Positions 27,494 to 36,598 of a stretch of DNA of 64,000 nucleotides are shown here, piece after piece. The DNA comes from Enterovibrio baiacu (GTDB lineage: Bacteria; Pseudomonadota; Gammaproteobacteria; Enterobacterales; Vibrionaceae). Under the pieces are notes generated by a model that was not told the origin of the DNA, did not search any database, and worked only from the letters and a program-made list of their open reading frames with translations. The position numbers and the translations under genes were made by a program. Positions within the stretch are counted from its first letter, which is position 1; every line of letters starts with the position of its first letter. The stretch covers positions 1 through 64,000 of the forward strand of contig NZ_SCHN01000018.1 in NCBI RefSeq assembly GCF_004120195.1. Reading direction: 5' to 3'.

Positions 27494-28726
27494 TTACACT
27501 TGGAAGCGTTTAAAGATCAGAGAAGTGTTCACGCCACCGAAAGCAAAGTTATTGCTCATGATGTAGTCGCAATCAATGTGACGGCTTTCACCTCGAATGT
27601 AATCCAGATCGCCACAGGCGGGGTCGATATTTTCCAGATTCAGTGTCGGGCTAAATCGGCCTTCATTCATCATCTCGATAGCAAGCCACGCTTCAATCGC
27701 ACCACATGCGCCGAGTGTATGGCCAAAATAGCTTTTCATCGAACTGATGGGCATTTGGTTGCCAAAGACGTTTGACGTTGCTTGAGATTCTGCGATATCG
27801 CCTTTTTCAGTTGCTGTACCGTGCGCAGACACATAGCCAATTTGAGAGGGGGTTAAGCCTGCGTTTTGCAGTGCCATTTCCATGCAAATTTGCATGGTTT
27901 CCATTTTAGGCTGCGTGACATGAGCCGCATCGCAGTTGCTGGCAAAGCCCACCAATTCCGCCAGAATCGTTGCGCCACGAGCAACCGCATGTTCGTAGTC
28001 TTCCAGCACCAAGGTGCCAGCACCTTCGCCAATCACAAGGCCATCACGGTCTTTGTCGTACGGGCGCGGTGATGTTTCAGGGGCGTCGTTTCTCAAGCTT
28101 GTCGCGAAAAGGGTATCGAACACGGCTGATTCTGTCGGGCAAAGCTCCTCTGCGCCACCTGCAACCATGGCGGTTTGATAGCCGTGTTTAATGGCTTCAA
28201 AGGCATACCCAATGGCTTGGCTGCCTGATGTACATGCGCTGCTGGTTGGAATAACGCGGCCTTTTAGACCAAAGAACAAGCCAACATTAACCGCGGTGGT
28301 GTGCGGCATCATTTGCACGTAGGTGGTGGCTGTAATGGCTTTGGTGGTTTTGTCATTCAACATGACACCGAAGGCACCGATAGCGGGTGTACTGCCCGTT
28401 GATGAGCCATAAGCGATACCTGTGCGACCGTCGGTGAGGGTGTCGCTACCAATCAGCCCGCTCTTAAGCAAAGCGTTCTCTGTCGCCACGGTGGAAAGTT
28501 TTGAGACTCGACCCATACCGCGCAGTTGCTTGCGGTTGTAATGCGAAGGCACTTGAAAGTCGCTGATCGGCGCGGCGAGTTTGGTGTTTAGTCCGTCATA
28601 CTGTTCGTAATCTGGCATGTAACGTACCGCATTTTTAAGCTCATCGAGCTTGGCGCTAACGTCTTGCCAGTTGTTACCAAACGCAGTGACACCGGACATA
28701 CCAGTGACAACAACTCTGCGGTTCAT
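27494..28726 (-). CDS. apeR: Aryl polyene beta-ketoacyl-ACP synthase ApeR
   Basis: FabF-type ketosynthase of aryl polyene (APE) biosynthesis, 410 residues. The Cys-His-His triad is complete: Cys165 in SSACTSGSQ, His302 in SAHGTATEKGD, His336 in KSYFGHTLGA. The C terminus has NNFAFGGVNTSLIF. It is the last gene of the minus-strand operon and overlaps apeQ by four bases. In characterised APE systems ApeO is the main elongating enzyme and ApeR a second ketosynthase; the split here is inferred from order and type. Confidence 0.88.
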   Translation of the reverse strand: MNRRVVVTGMSGVTAFGNNWQDVSAKLDELKNAVRYMPDYEQYDGLNTKLAAPISDFQVPSHYNRKQLRGMGRVSKLSTVATENALLKSGLIGSDTLTDGRTGIAYGSSTGSTPAIGAFGVMLNDKTTKAITATTYVQMMPHTTAVNVGLFFGLKGRVIPTSSACTSGSQAIGYAFEAIKHGYQTAMVAGGAEELCPTESAVFDTLFATSLRNDAPETSPRPYDKDRDGLVIGEGAGTLVLEDYEHAVARGATILAELVGFASNCDAAHVTQPKMETMQICMEMALQNAGLTPSQIGYVSAHGTATEKGDIAESQATSNVFGNQMPISSMKSYFGHTLGACGAIEAWLAIEMMNEGRFSPTLNLENIDPACGDLDYIRGESRHIDCDYIMSNNFAFGGVNTSLIFKRFQV

Positions 28727-29448
28727 ATGAGGCCTCCATTTACTGAAATGACTTGTCGCGTGACATAGCCTGCGATGTCAGACATGAGGTAGCTGACAAG
28801 GCCCGCGACTTCTTCAGGTTCGCCCATGCGACGCAAAGGCACCTGTGGCAACGCGTGTTCTTTGACATGTTCGTCTATCATGCCGGTGTCAATCAAACCG
28901 GGTGCAACGCAGTTGACCGTGACTTTTCGTTTAGCCAGTTCTAAGGCCAGAGCTTTTGTTGCACCGATAATGCCTGCTTTCGCTGCGCTGTAATTGGTTT
29001 GACCGCGATTGCCCATCATACCTGAAACAGAGGCCATGGTGACAATGCGTCCCCCTCTGCGGCGTTGAAGCATCGGCATGATGCAAGGGTGCAGCACATT
29101 GTAGAAGCTGTCTAAGTTGGTATGAACCACGCCATCCCATTCTTCAGCCGTCATGGCGGGGAATGCGGTATCGGCGGTGACGCCTGCGTTGTTCACGACG
29201 CCGTAATAGCCGCCGTGTTCTGCAATGTCCGCCTCTAAGGTTTCGCGGCATTGTTCACGGTCGCTGATATCAAAACTGATGAGTCGACCTTGTCCATTTT
29301 CAGCCTGAATGGCGGCAAGTGTTTCTTCTGCGCCCGCTTTATCTCGGCCGTAGTGCACCACCACAGAAAACCCATCTTTCGCGAGTTGCAGCGCAATCGC
29401 TTTACCGATGCCTTTGCTGGCACCCGTTACAAGCACATCTCTGTTCAT
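28723..29448 (-). CDS. apeQ: APE 3-ketoacyl-ACP reductase ApeQ
   Basis: FabG-like short-chain dehydrogenase reducing the beta-keto group on each polyene extension with NADPH. 241 residues: cofactor loop TGASKGIGKA at 8-17, NNAGV near 86, and catalytic Ser140, Tyr153 and Lys157 (YSAAK). The C terminus is typical (QVISVNGGLI). It overlaps apeP and apeR by four bases, so translation is coupled. Confidence 0.9.
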   Translation of the reverse strand: MNRDVLVTGASKGIGKAIALQLAKDGFSVVVHYGRDKAGAEETLAAIQAENGQGRLISFDISDREQCRETLEADIAEHGGYYGVVNNAGVTADTAFPAMTAEEWDGVVHTNLDSFYNVLHPCIMPMLQRRRGGRIVTMASVSGMMGNRGQTNYSAAKAGIIGATKALALELAKRKVTVNCVAPGLIDTGMIDEHVKEHALPQVPLRRMGEPEEVAGLVSYLMSDIAGYVTRQVISVNGGLI

Positions 29449-29909
29449 TGGGTATCCCTGTTCATCATCTGTTCGAGTTTTTCTTTTGGCGGTACAAATG
29501 CGTTGAGCTGCGCGGTGGCGAGTTCAACGCCGTCATGTTCAATTCGGCAAGCAAAAACGGCCATGCCGTTGCTTTCCATCATGTGATCGGCATGAATGTC
29601 TAACACCTGTCCCGCAGGAAATGCGCTGGTTTCTGTGTTGTAACGACGACTGCCGAGTAAGAAGCCGACCGGCGGTTCGCCACCTTCATGCCATGCGTGA
29701 TACCCAGACCACGCTGCAATGGTTTGGGCCATTAATTCAATGCCGACCCAACCTGGAATGGCCTTTATCTCTTGGTCAAAAAAGAGGTTGCTCTCTTTTG
29801 AGGTAACGCGGCAGTGAATGTGTTTTTCACCCACATCGATCATGTCGTCGATCAAGATCATGGGTGCTTCGTGAGGAAGCAAATCATTCACGTGAGGTAC
29901 TGTTTTCAT
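29445..29909 (-). CDS. apeP: APE 3-hydroxyacyl-ACP dehydratase ApeP
   Basis: Hotdog-fold dehydratase, 154 residues, expected to work with ApeI to form the conjugated double bonds. LLPHEAPMILID resembles the FabA/FabZ N-terminal motif, and GWVGIELMAQTIAAWSGYHA is the central helix with the acidic catalytic residue. Four-base overlaps on both sides. Named from its position between apeO and apeQ and from family likeness. Confidence 0.87.
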   Translation of the reverse strand: MKTVPHVNDLLPHEAPMILIDDMIDVGEKHIHCRVTSKESNLFFDQEIKAIPGWVGIELMAQTIAAWSGYHAWHEGGEPPVGFLLGSRRYNTETSAFPAGQVLDIHADHMMESNGMAVFACRIEHDGVELATAQLNAFVPPKEKLEQMMNRDTQ

Positions 29910-31102
29910 ACGTGTCCAAAAATCAGGCTGATATTGTTACCGCCAAACGCAAAGGAGTTGCTCAAAATGGTCGGTTTTTCCAATGTATCGCCGAGTTGCG
30001 CCAATCGAATCGGCGCAACATCCGTTGCATGCGCTTGTTGATGTTGTGAAACAGGCAACGGCAGAGCATGCTTCAATACATGCCAGCAAATACTGGCTTC
30101 AATGGCACTGGCTGCGCCTAATGTATGTCCCGTCAGCGGCTTTGTCGAACTGACAGGTACGTCTTCACCTAAGGTGCGTAAAATCGCCTTGGATTCCATC
30201 GCATCGTTCAATGGTGTAGACGTGCCGTGTGCATTCACATAACCAATGTCACGCGCGGTGAGATGCGCATCGTCCAGTGCTTTTCGCATCGCACGTTCAG
30301 CACCATCGCCTTCGGGGTGAGGGGCTGAAATATGGTGTGCATCTGAACTGTCACCCGCTCCAAGCAAAGCAATAGCAGGTTGGTCAGGGGCTAGCGCGGA
30401 AGGCTTCTCAAGCGAAAGAAGCATAAAGGCCGCCGCTTCACCGATGTTAATGCCGTTTCGATTTTCACCAAACGGGTTACAAAGTTCAGAGGACACAGAG
30501 TCAAGTCCGTGGAAGCCGTTAACCGTTAACGCACACAAACTATCTGCACCGCCCACGATCACCGCATCGGCAAGGCCTGCTTTTAATAACCGTTTCGCCG
30601 TCAGGAAAACACGGCCACTCGAAGAGCACGCGGTTGAAACCGTGTAGCGCAACCCCGTTAGGCCAAAATAGTCACTGACGAAGTCTGATAGGTTACCGAG
30701 TTCTTGCTGGTGGTAATGGTAAGTTTTTGGGAATTCACCCTGATCAATGTGATGTTTTAACGCGCGCTCACCGTCTGAAATGCCGGAGGTGCTCGAGCCT
30801 AATACCACGGCAATGCGATCAGGGCTGAAACGCGCTTTGGCATCATTAACGGCATCAGACAGTTGCAGCAACGCAGAGAGTGCCAGTTGGTTATTGCGTG
30901 TCTGCTGATGTGAAGGAAAAGCTTCCAATGACGGTAGTGTGCCCACGGCGCGACCGACGGTCACCATGGTGTCATCGTTCAACCGAAAGCGCTCGCCGGA
31001 CATACCTGGGCTAATGCCTCGTTTTAAGCTGGAATGAATCTCATCGAGAGTGCTGCCAAGTGCGGAGTGCGCACCGCAGGCATGTATGTAAACGGGAGTC
31101 AT
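29906..31102 (-). CDS. apeO: APE beta-ketoacyl-ACP synthase ApeO
   Basis: Main condensing ketosynthase of the type II aryl polyene pathway, 398 residues. The catalytic triad is complete: Cys159 in STACSSSGR, His292 in NAHGTSTPLND, His326 in KPLTGHTLGA. In studied APE systems it forms a heterodimer with the chain-length-factor-like ApeC, encoded here at the other end of the operon. The overall fold is divergent from housekeeping FabF. Confidence 0.88.
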   Translation of the reverse strand: MTPVYIHACGAHSALGSTLDEIHSSLKRGISPGMSGERFRLNDDTMVTVGRAVGTLPSLEAFPSHQQTRNNQLALSALLQLSDAVNDAKARFSPDRIAVVLGSSTSGISDGERALKHHIDQGEFPKTYHYHQQELGNLSDFVSDYFGLTGLRYTVSTACSSSGRVFLTAKRLLKAGLADAVIVGGADSLCALTVNGFHGLDSVSSELCNPFGENRNGINIGEAAAFMLLSLEKPSALAPDQPAIALLGAGDSSDAHHISAPHPEGDGAERAMRKALDDAHLTARDIGYVNAHGTSTPLNDAMESKAILRTLGEDVPVSSTKPLTGHTLGAASAIEASICWHVLKHALPLPVSQHQQAHATDVAPIRLAQLGDTLEKPTILSNSFAFGGNNISLIFGHV

Positions 31103-31127
31103 GAAGTTTACCGCCTTGGTGTTGAAA

Positions 31128-31730
31128 TTAGCGTCCGTTCGGGCTCAGGGTTTTAATCGTAATGCGATAATGTTGTTTTTTGTGTTCATATTGGATGAAG
31201 GCTGGCACCGTCCCCAATTTGAAGGGCTCATCATACTGTATTTCAACCACGGTTTCGCCGCTCGTATCACGTAAGATGCGATGCTTATCTTGTTCGATTA
31301 GCGCCCAGCCGATGGGCTTGAGATGCGGTGCCCATGCTTCAACTGGCCAGAGTGTAATCATCAAATTCATCAATATTTGTCGGCTGTCTGGCAAAACAAT
31401 GCCGAGGCCTGCAAGCGCATCTTCTTCGAGTTGACCATTCTCATACGTGGCGGTAATCAGGCGGGTTCCCCATGCCGAAAACCCGACCAGCACCACACGC
31501 TCAGGGGTAATTTCTAAATGTACAGGAAGCGTATGTGTCTCGCCTTCCCAATCTGCGTTAATGAGCTGGCTAACACTCACGCTGCCGCCAAATTCTGCCG
31601 GGGTGGGTAGGGTGACAGATACCCCTTCGGCCAGTTCAACGCGGTTGTTAGCGTCAGGCGTGCTGAAAAGCGTGGAACAGCCCATAAGGCTCATGGCCAA
31701 GGTAATGAGTAGCGCAAATCGTTTGATCAT
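31128..31730 (-). CDS. apeN: DUF3261-type lipoprotein ApeN
   Basis: Predicted envelope lipoprotein, 200 residues; signal ending in LMGC (Cys18). The DUF3261 family occurs next to MMPL exporters in APE clusters and probably belongs to the transport or outer-membrane insertion module with ApeL and ApeM. Its biochemical role is unknown. ATGA overlap with apeM. Confidence 0.82.
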   Translation of the reverse strand: MIKRFALLITLAMSLMGCSTLFSTPDANNRVELAEGVSVTLPTPAEFGGSVSVSQLINADWEGETHTLPVHLEITPERVVLVGFSAWGTRLITATYENGQLEEDALAGLGIVLPDSRQILMNLMITLWPVEAWAPHLKPIGWALIEQDKHRILRDTSGETVVEIQYDEPFKLGTVPAFIQYEHKKQHYRITIKTLSPNGR

Positions 31731-34033
31731 TTGGCGTTAACCTTATCGCTGGTGCGAATCGCGATGGGGGATAGGAGCCAAGCCGCACTGATGCCAACGA
31801 GCACCGTAATGCCAAAGCTATGGATCGCCTCTGTGTTGCTAAGAGAAAGGAGTCCGAATGCGAGCAAGGTCGTCAGCGCAGCCAGAGTGTTTGCTACCCA
31901 CGCGCGGCGACTGTCTTTCTGTTCGGCAAAGAAAAGGGCGTAATCAATGCCTATGCCCATCACGAGGAACAACGCCAGCAAATTAAACAAGTTCATCGGC
32001 ACGCTGCTCAATGCACCTGCGGCCAAGCCAACGCCTGCCGCCAACACGGGGGCGATAAGGATACGGCACGCGCTTTTCACGCCAAAACGAAGGCTAAGCA
32101 CGATAAGAATGACGATGCACGACAACCCAATAAGTACGCTGATACGGTGACGATAATCGCCAAACAGACGCGACACCTCCTCCGCTTTGTTCAGCCAAGT
32201 GATATGGGGATGATGGGCGATTGATGCCTTTACGTTGGCTGGCGAAGACACATCTTGAAGCAGCACGAGCGCAGCAAACTGATCGTCAATGTCCCCGAGC
32301 CAAAGCGGCTGAAACTCGTGACCGCTCGGTGACTGCAAAAAATCACGCAAGGTGAACGGGGTAAACGTTTGCTCAAGAGTCGGTATCTTTGCCAAGCCGA
32401 GTTGTTGCGCCAGTTTCTCACCTTGTGAGGCATAAAGCGCTTCAACACGTTGATAATTATCTTTTTGTACAGACAGCGGTGGCACATAGTCCGAGAGGGT
32501 TTGGTACCCACGGATGTCTCCAAAGGCCTTGAGCGCATTAAGGGATGGCGTGAGACGGTCGAGTGACGTGAGCACGGCCTGTTCACTGTCGCCTCGCACC
32601 AGCAACATAGGTTGGCTGCTTCCAAGGCCGGCAATGTCTTGAATCCGTTGTTCTTGTTGTTTCAACGAGGGAGGCAGTGACTGCAACTGCTGAATGTTGT
32701 CATCGTAATCGGCATACCCTAAGCCCAGCGCGCCAATACCGAGTGCAATGCACATGATGCCTCGCTGCCATGAAGCGTTTTGCCAAGGTGCGAGACACCT
32801 CGCCGCGGTGTTTTGCCAAGGGAGCGTTCTTTTTTTCGCCGGCTTTGCGGCAAGTAAAGGGTACCAGCACATCACGCTGAGATAAGCACCGATGAGGCCC
32901 GCAGCTGAGAAGACGGCAAGTTGTTGAAGGCCGGGGAAAGGCGCGGCAAACATACTCAGGTAGGCAATCAACGTTGAGGCAAGGCCAAAGGTGATTGGAA
33001 CGGCAACCGCGCGCCAACCTGCTTTGGCGTTCCACTTGTCGCCCATTGCCATTCTTTCGGTTAAGAAATGGAAAGAATAATCAATAGAAACACCGATCAA
33101 ACTGGCACCAATGACCAGGCTGAACAAGTGAATTTGCCCAAAGACGAGCAAGCTGACGGAAAAGGCGGTGATAACCCCAGAGCCAATGGAAAGCAGCGCA
33201 AGGTTAACGGGCAACAAGCTGCGATACACAAACAACACCAAAAGCAAAATGCCCACCATGGAACCGATACCAATGGTGCTGATTTCTGATCGAGCACTCT
33301 CTGCGCCAAAGGCCGCGTAAAACACAGCGCCAGTATGCAGAACGTCCACACCGTACTGCGTTTTTAGCTGCGCTTCTGCCTGATATAAATCCGCAAGCTG
33401 TTCTTGCATTGGCAAACTGTAGGCACTGCCTGACAGGCTTGCACGCATCAAGGTGTAAGTCTTGCCTTCAAACTGGGTGGTGAGCACATTGTCTTTTAAC
33501 GTAAAACGGCTGTTTTGCGCACCGAGGTGTAATAAGAAATCGCGGAACAATAAAAAAGGATCGTGCGCGAGCTCTGCCCCGGTGACGCCTGAAAAGGGGT
33601 TATAGATGGATTGAATGACATGCGCAGTTTGTGCTGAGGGATTGTCAGCAAGCCTTTGGCGTTGTTCTGTTGTCAGCAGTTGCGCTTTCACAGGCGCAAA
33701 GACAGTGCCCCACGCGGTTTGTTCATCGTCAGAAATGTCTGCTTTGACGCTATCAAACAACGGAAGTTGTGTTAGCTGAGAAGCCAGTGCTTTCGTGGCA
33801 TCAATGGCAATGTTTGGCGAGGCATGTCCGACAAGAATAACAACCTGATCTTCAATGTTCTCCGCGGCTTGTTGAAACGCCTTTTGTGCTAATGGGTCTT
33901 GTTGGTTTTTAGGCAGAAGATTGAGGACATCAGTGTCCAACATCGGCAAGTCACTAGGCTGGCGCCAAAGTGCGGTAGCGAAAAGCAAAGCAAGAACAAG
34001 CAACCAACCCGTTGCTTTAGTCACCAAATTCAC
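31727..34033 (-). CDS. apeM: MMPL/RND-family exporter ApeM
   Basis: Large inner-membrane transporter, 768 residues, built as two RND-like halves. Each has one helix, a periplasmic loop and a bundle of helices; the first bundle contains VIGASLIGVSIDYSFHFLTERM and the second VMGIGIDYALFFAEQ, the two equivalent helix-4 type motifs with Asp-Tyr. Members export lipids or hydrophobic pigments. It would move the APE product across the inner membrane with ApeL and ApeN. It overlaps apeL by 17 bases. Confidence 0.88.
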   Translation of the reverse strand: MNLVTKATGWLLVLALLFATALWRQPSDLPMLDTDVLNLLPKNQQDPLAQKAFQQAAENIEDQVVILVGHASPNIAIDATKALASQLTQLPLFDSVKADISDDEQTAWGTVFAPVKAQLLTTEQRQRLADNPSAQTAHVIQSIYNPFSGVTGAELAHDPFLLFRDFLLHLGAQNSRFTLKDNVLTTQFEGKTYTLMRASLSGSAYSLPMQEQLADLYQAEAQLKTQYGVDVLHTGAVFYAAFGAESARSEISTIGIGSMVGILLLVLFVYRSLLPVNLALLSIGSGVITAFSVSLLVFGQIHLFSLVIGASLIGVSIDYSFHFLTERMAMGDKWNAKAGWRAVAVPITFGLASTLIAYLSMFAAPFPGLQQLAVFSAAGLIGAYLSVMCWYPLLAAKPAKKRTLPWQNTAARCLAPWQNASWQRGIMCIALGIGALGLGYADYDDNIQQLQSLPPSLKQQEQRIQDIAGLGSSQPMLLVRGDSEQAVLTSLDRLTPSLNALKAFGDIRGYQTLSDYVPPLSVQKDNYQRVEALYASQGEKLAQQLGLAKIPTLEQTFTPFTLRDFLQSPSGHEFQPLWLGDIDDQFAALVLLQDVSSPANVKASIAHHPHITWLNKAEEVSRLFGDYRHRISVLIGLSCIVILIVLSLRFGVKSACRILIAPVLAAGVGLAAGALSSVPMNLFNLLALFLVMGIGIDYALFFAEQKDSRRAWVANTLAALTTLLAFGLLSLSNTEAIHSFGITVLVGISAAWLLSPIAIRTSDKVNAK

Positions 34034-34634
34034 TGTGTTCTTCTTCTGTCAGGTTTGTGGGTTCGAAGGTCACATTGGTAAAGCGAATGTCTGAGTGATC
34101 GCCTCTGACTTCGTGCAAGGTAAGTATGTCGATATGCTCTGCGCCTTGAAGCGTGATTTCTTTAAATACCTGAGACAGCGGCGGTTGTTTTGGGGTTAGT
34201 ACCAATTTCCACTTTTCTGTGGAGCCCGTTAGCTGCAAATCAAACTGTGCTGCCAGTGCGTCTGTATCACCTTGGAACAAAGACAAAAACAAACGGCTGA
34301 AATAGAACACCATCGGATTGTCATCCGCATTGACGATATTGTCCGCTTGCCCGGGAATGCGTTGGGTGAGGGTTGTTCCCGTCAGCACCAAGGACAATGG
34401 AAAAGGCGTTGTTTGTTGCCATAGCAGACCATGGTGCTGGCTTAACAGGAAGGCACCTTGTGACACCAATGGCATGTCTAACATGGCGAGATGACGCGTT
34501 TGGGTAAAGTCGCCACGCGTGATGTCATGAGCCGAAAGGCGTGTTTGTAGGTCAGATAGGGTCAATGCATGTGCGGGAAAGGCACACACAAACAGCAATA
34601 ACGCAGATAACCAACGGCGGTATTTATTGAGCAC
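34017..34634 (-). CDS. apeL: LolA-like periplasmic carrier ApeL
   Basis: Periplasmic lipoprotein-carrier fold, 205 residues, with a signal peptide at about 1-23 (WLSALLLFVCAFPAHA). The sequence resembles LolA (HDITRGDFTQTRHLAML). Likely to ferry the lipid-linked polyene between membranes. Overlaps apeK by 11 bases and apeM by 17. Confidence 0.85.
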   Translation of the reverse strand: MLNKYRRWLSALLLFVCAFPAHALTLSDLQTRLSAHDITRGDFTQTRHLAMLDMPLVSQGAFLLSQHHGLLWQQTTPFPLSLVLTGTTLTQRIPGQADNIVNADDNPMVFYFSRLFLSLFQGDTDALAAQFDLQLTGSTEKWKLVLTPKQPPLSQVFKEITLQGAEHIDILTLHEVRGDHSDIRFTNVTFEPTNLTEEEHSEFGD

Positions 34635-35052
34635 TCAGGTACGCCTCGAGTTTTTGGGTAAAAACGGTCGGAGAGACAAAGCACATCTCTTCTGTGTCGA
34701 TGCTGACGGCCACTTGAATGGTGTGGCCTTTAGTGAGACGTTTTCGCGTAACAGCATCGTAAATCACGTAATCGGTGCGAAGGCGATTTTCCCATTCGGT
34801 GAGCTTGGCCGTGACGATGATGGATTGGTCAAACTTGATGGGCTGTACATAGCGAACGGCCGCATCAATGATGGGCCACATATACCCAGACTCTTTCATT
34901 GCCATGTAGCCATAATCGAGCTGTTCCATCATGGCGCGACGGGCTTCTTCGAAAAAGCGGAAATAGTTTCCGTGGTAGATCACACCCATAGGATCGGCGT
35001 CCTGAAACGCCGTCCTTAGAGTAACCTCAGCCTGTAACGTGGCTTCTGGCAT
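34624..35052 (-). CDS. apeK: 4HBT-type acyl-CoA/ACP thioesterase ApeK
   Basis: Hotdog thioesterase, 142 residues from the ATG at 35052. That start was chosen because GGGAGC lies upstream and the product begins right at the fold; a longer frame starting at 35142 runs inside the ammonia-lyase gene. The motif DADPMGVIYHGNYFRFFEEA carries the 4HBT catalytic Asp. A release or editing role is inferred. The lyase stop is one base away. Confidence 0.85.
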   Translation of the reverse strand: MPEATLQAEVTLRTAFQDADPMGVIYHGNYFRFFEEARRAMMEQLDYGYMAMKESGYMWPIIDAAVRYVQPIKFDQSIIVTAKLTEWENRLRTDYVIYDAVTRKRLTKGHTIQVAVSIDTEEMCFVSPTVFTQKLEAYLSAQ

Positions 35053-35053
35053 A

Positions 35054-36598
35054 CTAGTAAAGCTCCCATCCTTGATGCTGGATACGATCGATAAAGCGAC
35101 GTAAATCCTGCTCCAACGGGCGGTCTTCAACCACAAAGTCAAAATCGCTCTGCACGTCTTTCATCATTTGACGAAGTGCAGGGCTCAAGTGATTCATGTT
35201 GAGTTCGCCTTTGCGAATACGAATTTCAAGCGCCTGTGTCGCTGCAAGCAAACTTGCAGCGGTGACTTGCTCTGTCAATTCCAACACACGAAGACAATCG
35301 CGCGAGGCGATGGTGCCCATGCTGACCTTATCTTGGTTATGACATTCAGTTGAGCGCGAAAAGACACTGGCTGGCATGGTGTTTTTTAGCGCTTCCGCTG
35401 TCCATGCTGAAATGCCGATTTGTACCGCTTTAAAGCCATGGTTAATTGGCTTTCTCTCGCCTTCAGCGCCCGTCAGGTTAAACGGCAGTCCATTGTTGAA
35501 CTTGTAGTCCATCAACTGTGCCATTTGGCGATCAAGCAGATCGGCAATGTTTGCCACGGCGGTTTTCAGTGTGTCCATGGCCATGGCAATGTGGCCACCA
35601 TAGAAGTGTCCGCCGTGTAAGACGCGCTCGTTGTCACCATCAATGATCGGGTTATCGTTCGCACTGTTGAGTTCGTTTTCGATCATTTGACGCAGCCACG
35701 GTAGGGTGTCTTGAAGTACACCGATAACGTGTGGGGCGCAGCGTAGCGAGTAACGATCTTGCAGACGGTCGCTGTTTCGTGGTGGACGATCCGCTTGCAG
35801 ATCATCACGCAGCCAAGCGGCAATTTGCTGCTGACCTGGGTGAGGTTTCACCGCAAACAAGGCTTCGTCAAAGTGGAAATCGTTGCCTTGCATTGCCAGT
35901 GACACCATGGCGGTAATACGCGTTGAAAGTTGGGTCAGGTACTCTGCACGTTTGAATGCAAGACACGCGAGTGCCGTCATGACTGATGTGCCATTCATCA
36001 TCGCCAAGCCTTCTTTGGGCTTAAGTTTGATGGGCTTAATGCCAAGTTCAGCAAACACGTCTGCCGTTGGGCGAATTTCACCTTTGTAAATCACTTCACG
36101 CTCGCCGATAAGGGTCGCGGCAACATAAGAAAGTGGCGTTAGATCGCCACTTGCGCCCACAGAACCTTCTTGTGGAATGCGCGGGGAGATGTCGTGATTG
36201 ATCAATGTAGTGAGTTGGTTGAGCAATTCCATGCTCACGCCAGATACGCCTTGGGTTAAGGAGTTAAGGCGCGTCGCCAATACCGCTCGGCTTTGAACAT
36301 GGTCTAGGTTTTGCCCTAGTCCGCAACCGTGGAAACGGGTGAGGTGAAGGGGTAGTTCATCAACAAGAGAAGGCGGAATCGCCACGGTACAAGAATCCCC
36401 GTACCCCGTGGTGACGCCATAAATCACGCCTTCTTCTTTCAACAAACGCTCCAAGAATTTGGTGCCGCGGTCAATGCGCGCGCTGAATTCAGGAGAGCTG
36501 TTCAATGCAGCTTGTTGTCCATTCGCGATGGCGACAACAGACTCGATGGTGAGCTGATCATCCCCAAACACAATAGGGTTGTCAGAAATCTTATTCAT
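35054..36598 (-). CDS. MIO-dependent aromatic/histidine ammonia-lyase in the APE cluster
   Basis: Eliminates ammonia from an aromatic amino acid, giving an aryl acrylate. 514 residues. The self-forming methylidene-imidazolone triad Ala149-Ser150-Gly151 lies in GSVGASGDLTPLSY. The catalytic Tyr60 loop VIYGVTTGYG is intact, as are NSANDNP and the Tyr-Arg segment RYSLRCAPHVIG-like (about 290). The substrate-selecting pair is Phe89-His90 (LTRFHGCG), which is neither the Ser-His of histidine lyases, the Phe-Leu of plant phenylalanine lyases nor the His-Leu of Rhodobacter TAL. Some Flavobacterium TALs in pigment clusters also depart from the classical pair, so tyrosine or phenylalanine is possible. 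It overlaps apeJ by 8 bases and sits between apeJ and apeK, where the basic apeA-R set has no gene. No hut genes are nearby, which argues against histidine catabolism. Confidence 0.87.
   Translation of the reverse strand: MNKISDNPIVFGDDQLTIESVVAIANGQQAALNSSPEFSARIDRGTKFLERLLKEEGVIYGVTTGYGDSCTVAIPPSLVDELPLHLTRFHGCGLGQNLDHVQSRAVLATRLNSLTQGVSGVSMELLNQLTTLINHDISPRIPQEGSVGASGDLTPLSYVAATLIGEREVIYKGEIRPTADVFAELGIKPIKLKPKEGLAMMNGTSVMTALACLAFKRAEYLTQLSTRITAMVSLAMQGNDFHFDEALFAVKPHPGQQQIAAWLRDDLQADRPPRNSDRLQDRYSLRCAPHVIGVLQDTLPWLRQMIENELNSANDNPIIDGDNERVLHGGHFYGGHIAMAMDTLKTAVANIADLLDRQMAQLMDYKFNNGLPFNLTGAEGERKPINHGFKAVQIGISAWTAEALKNTMPASVFSRSTECHNQDKVSMGTIASRDCLRVLELTEQVTAASLLAATQALEIRIRKGELNMNHLSPALRQMMKDVQSDFDFVVEDRPLEQDLRRFIDRIQHQGWELY

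Noticed and set aside
29445-31102. Overlapping short frames inside ape genes on the plus strand
   Set aside because: Antisense shadows of genes with clear motifs; no ribosome sites and no recognisable domains.
35052-35142. Longer thioesterase (apeK) beginning at 35142
   Set aside because: The extra 30 residues are translated from inside the ammonia-lyase gene in another frame; the ATG at 35052 has a ribosome site.
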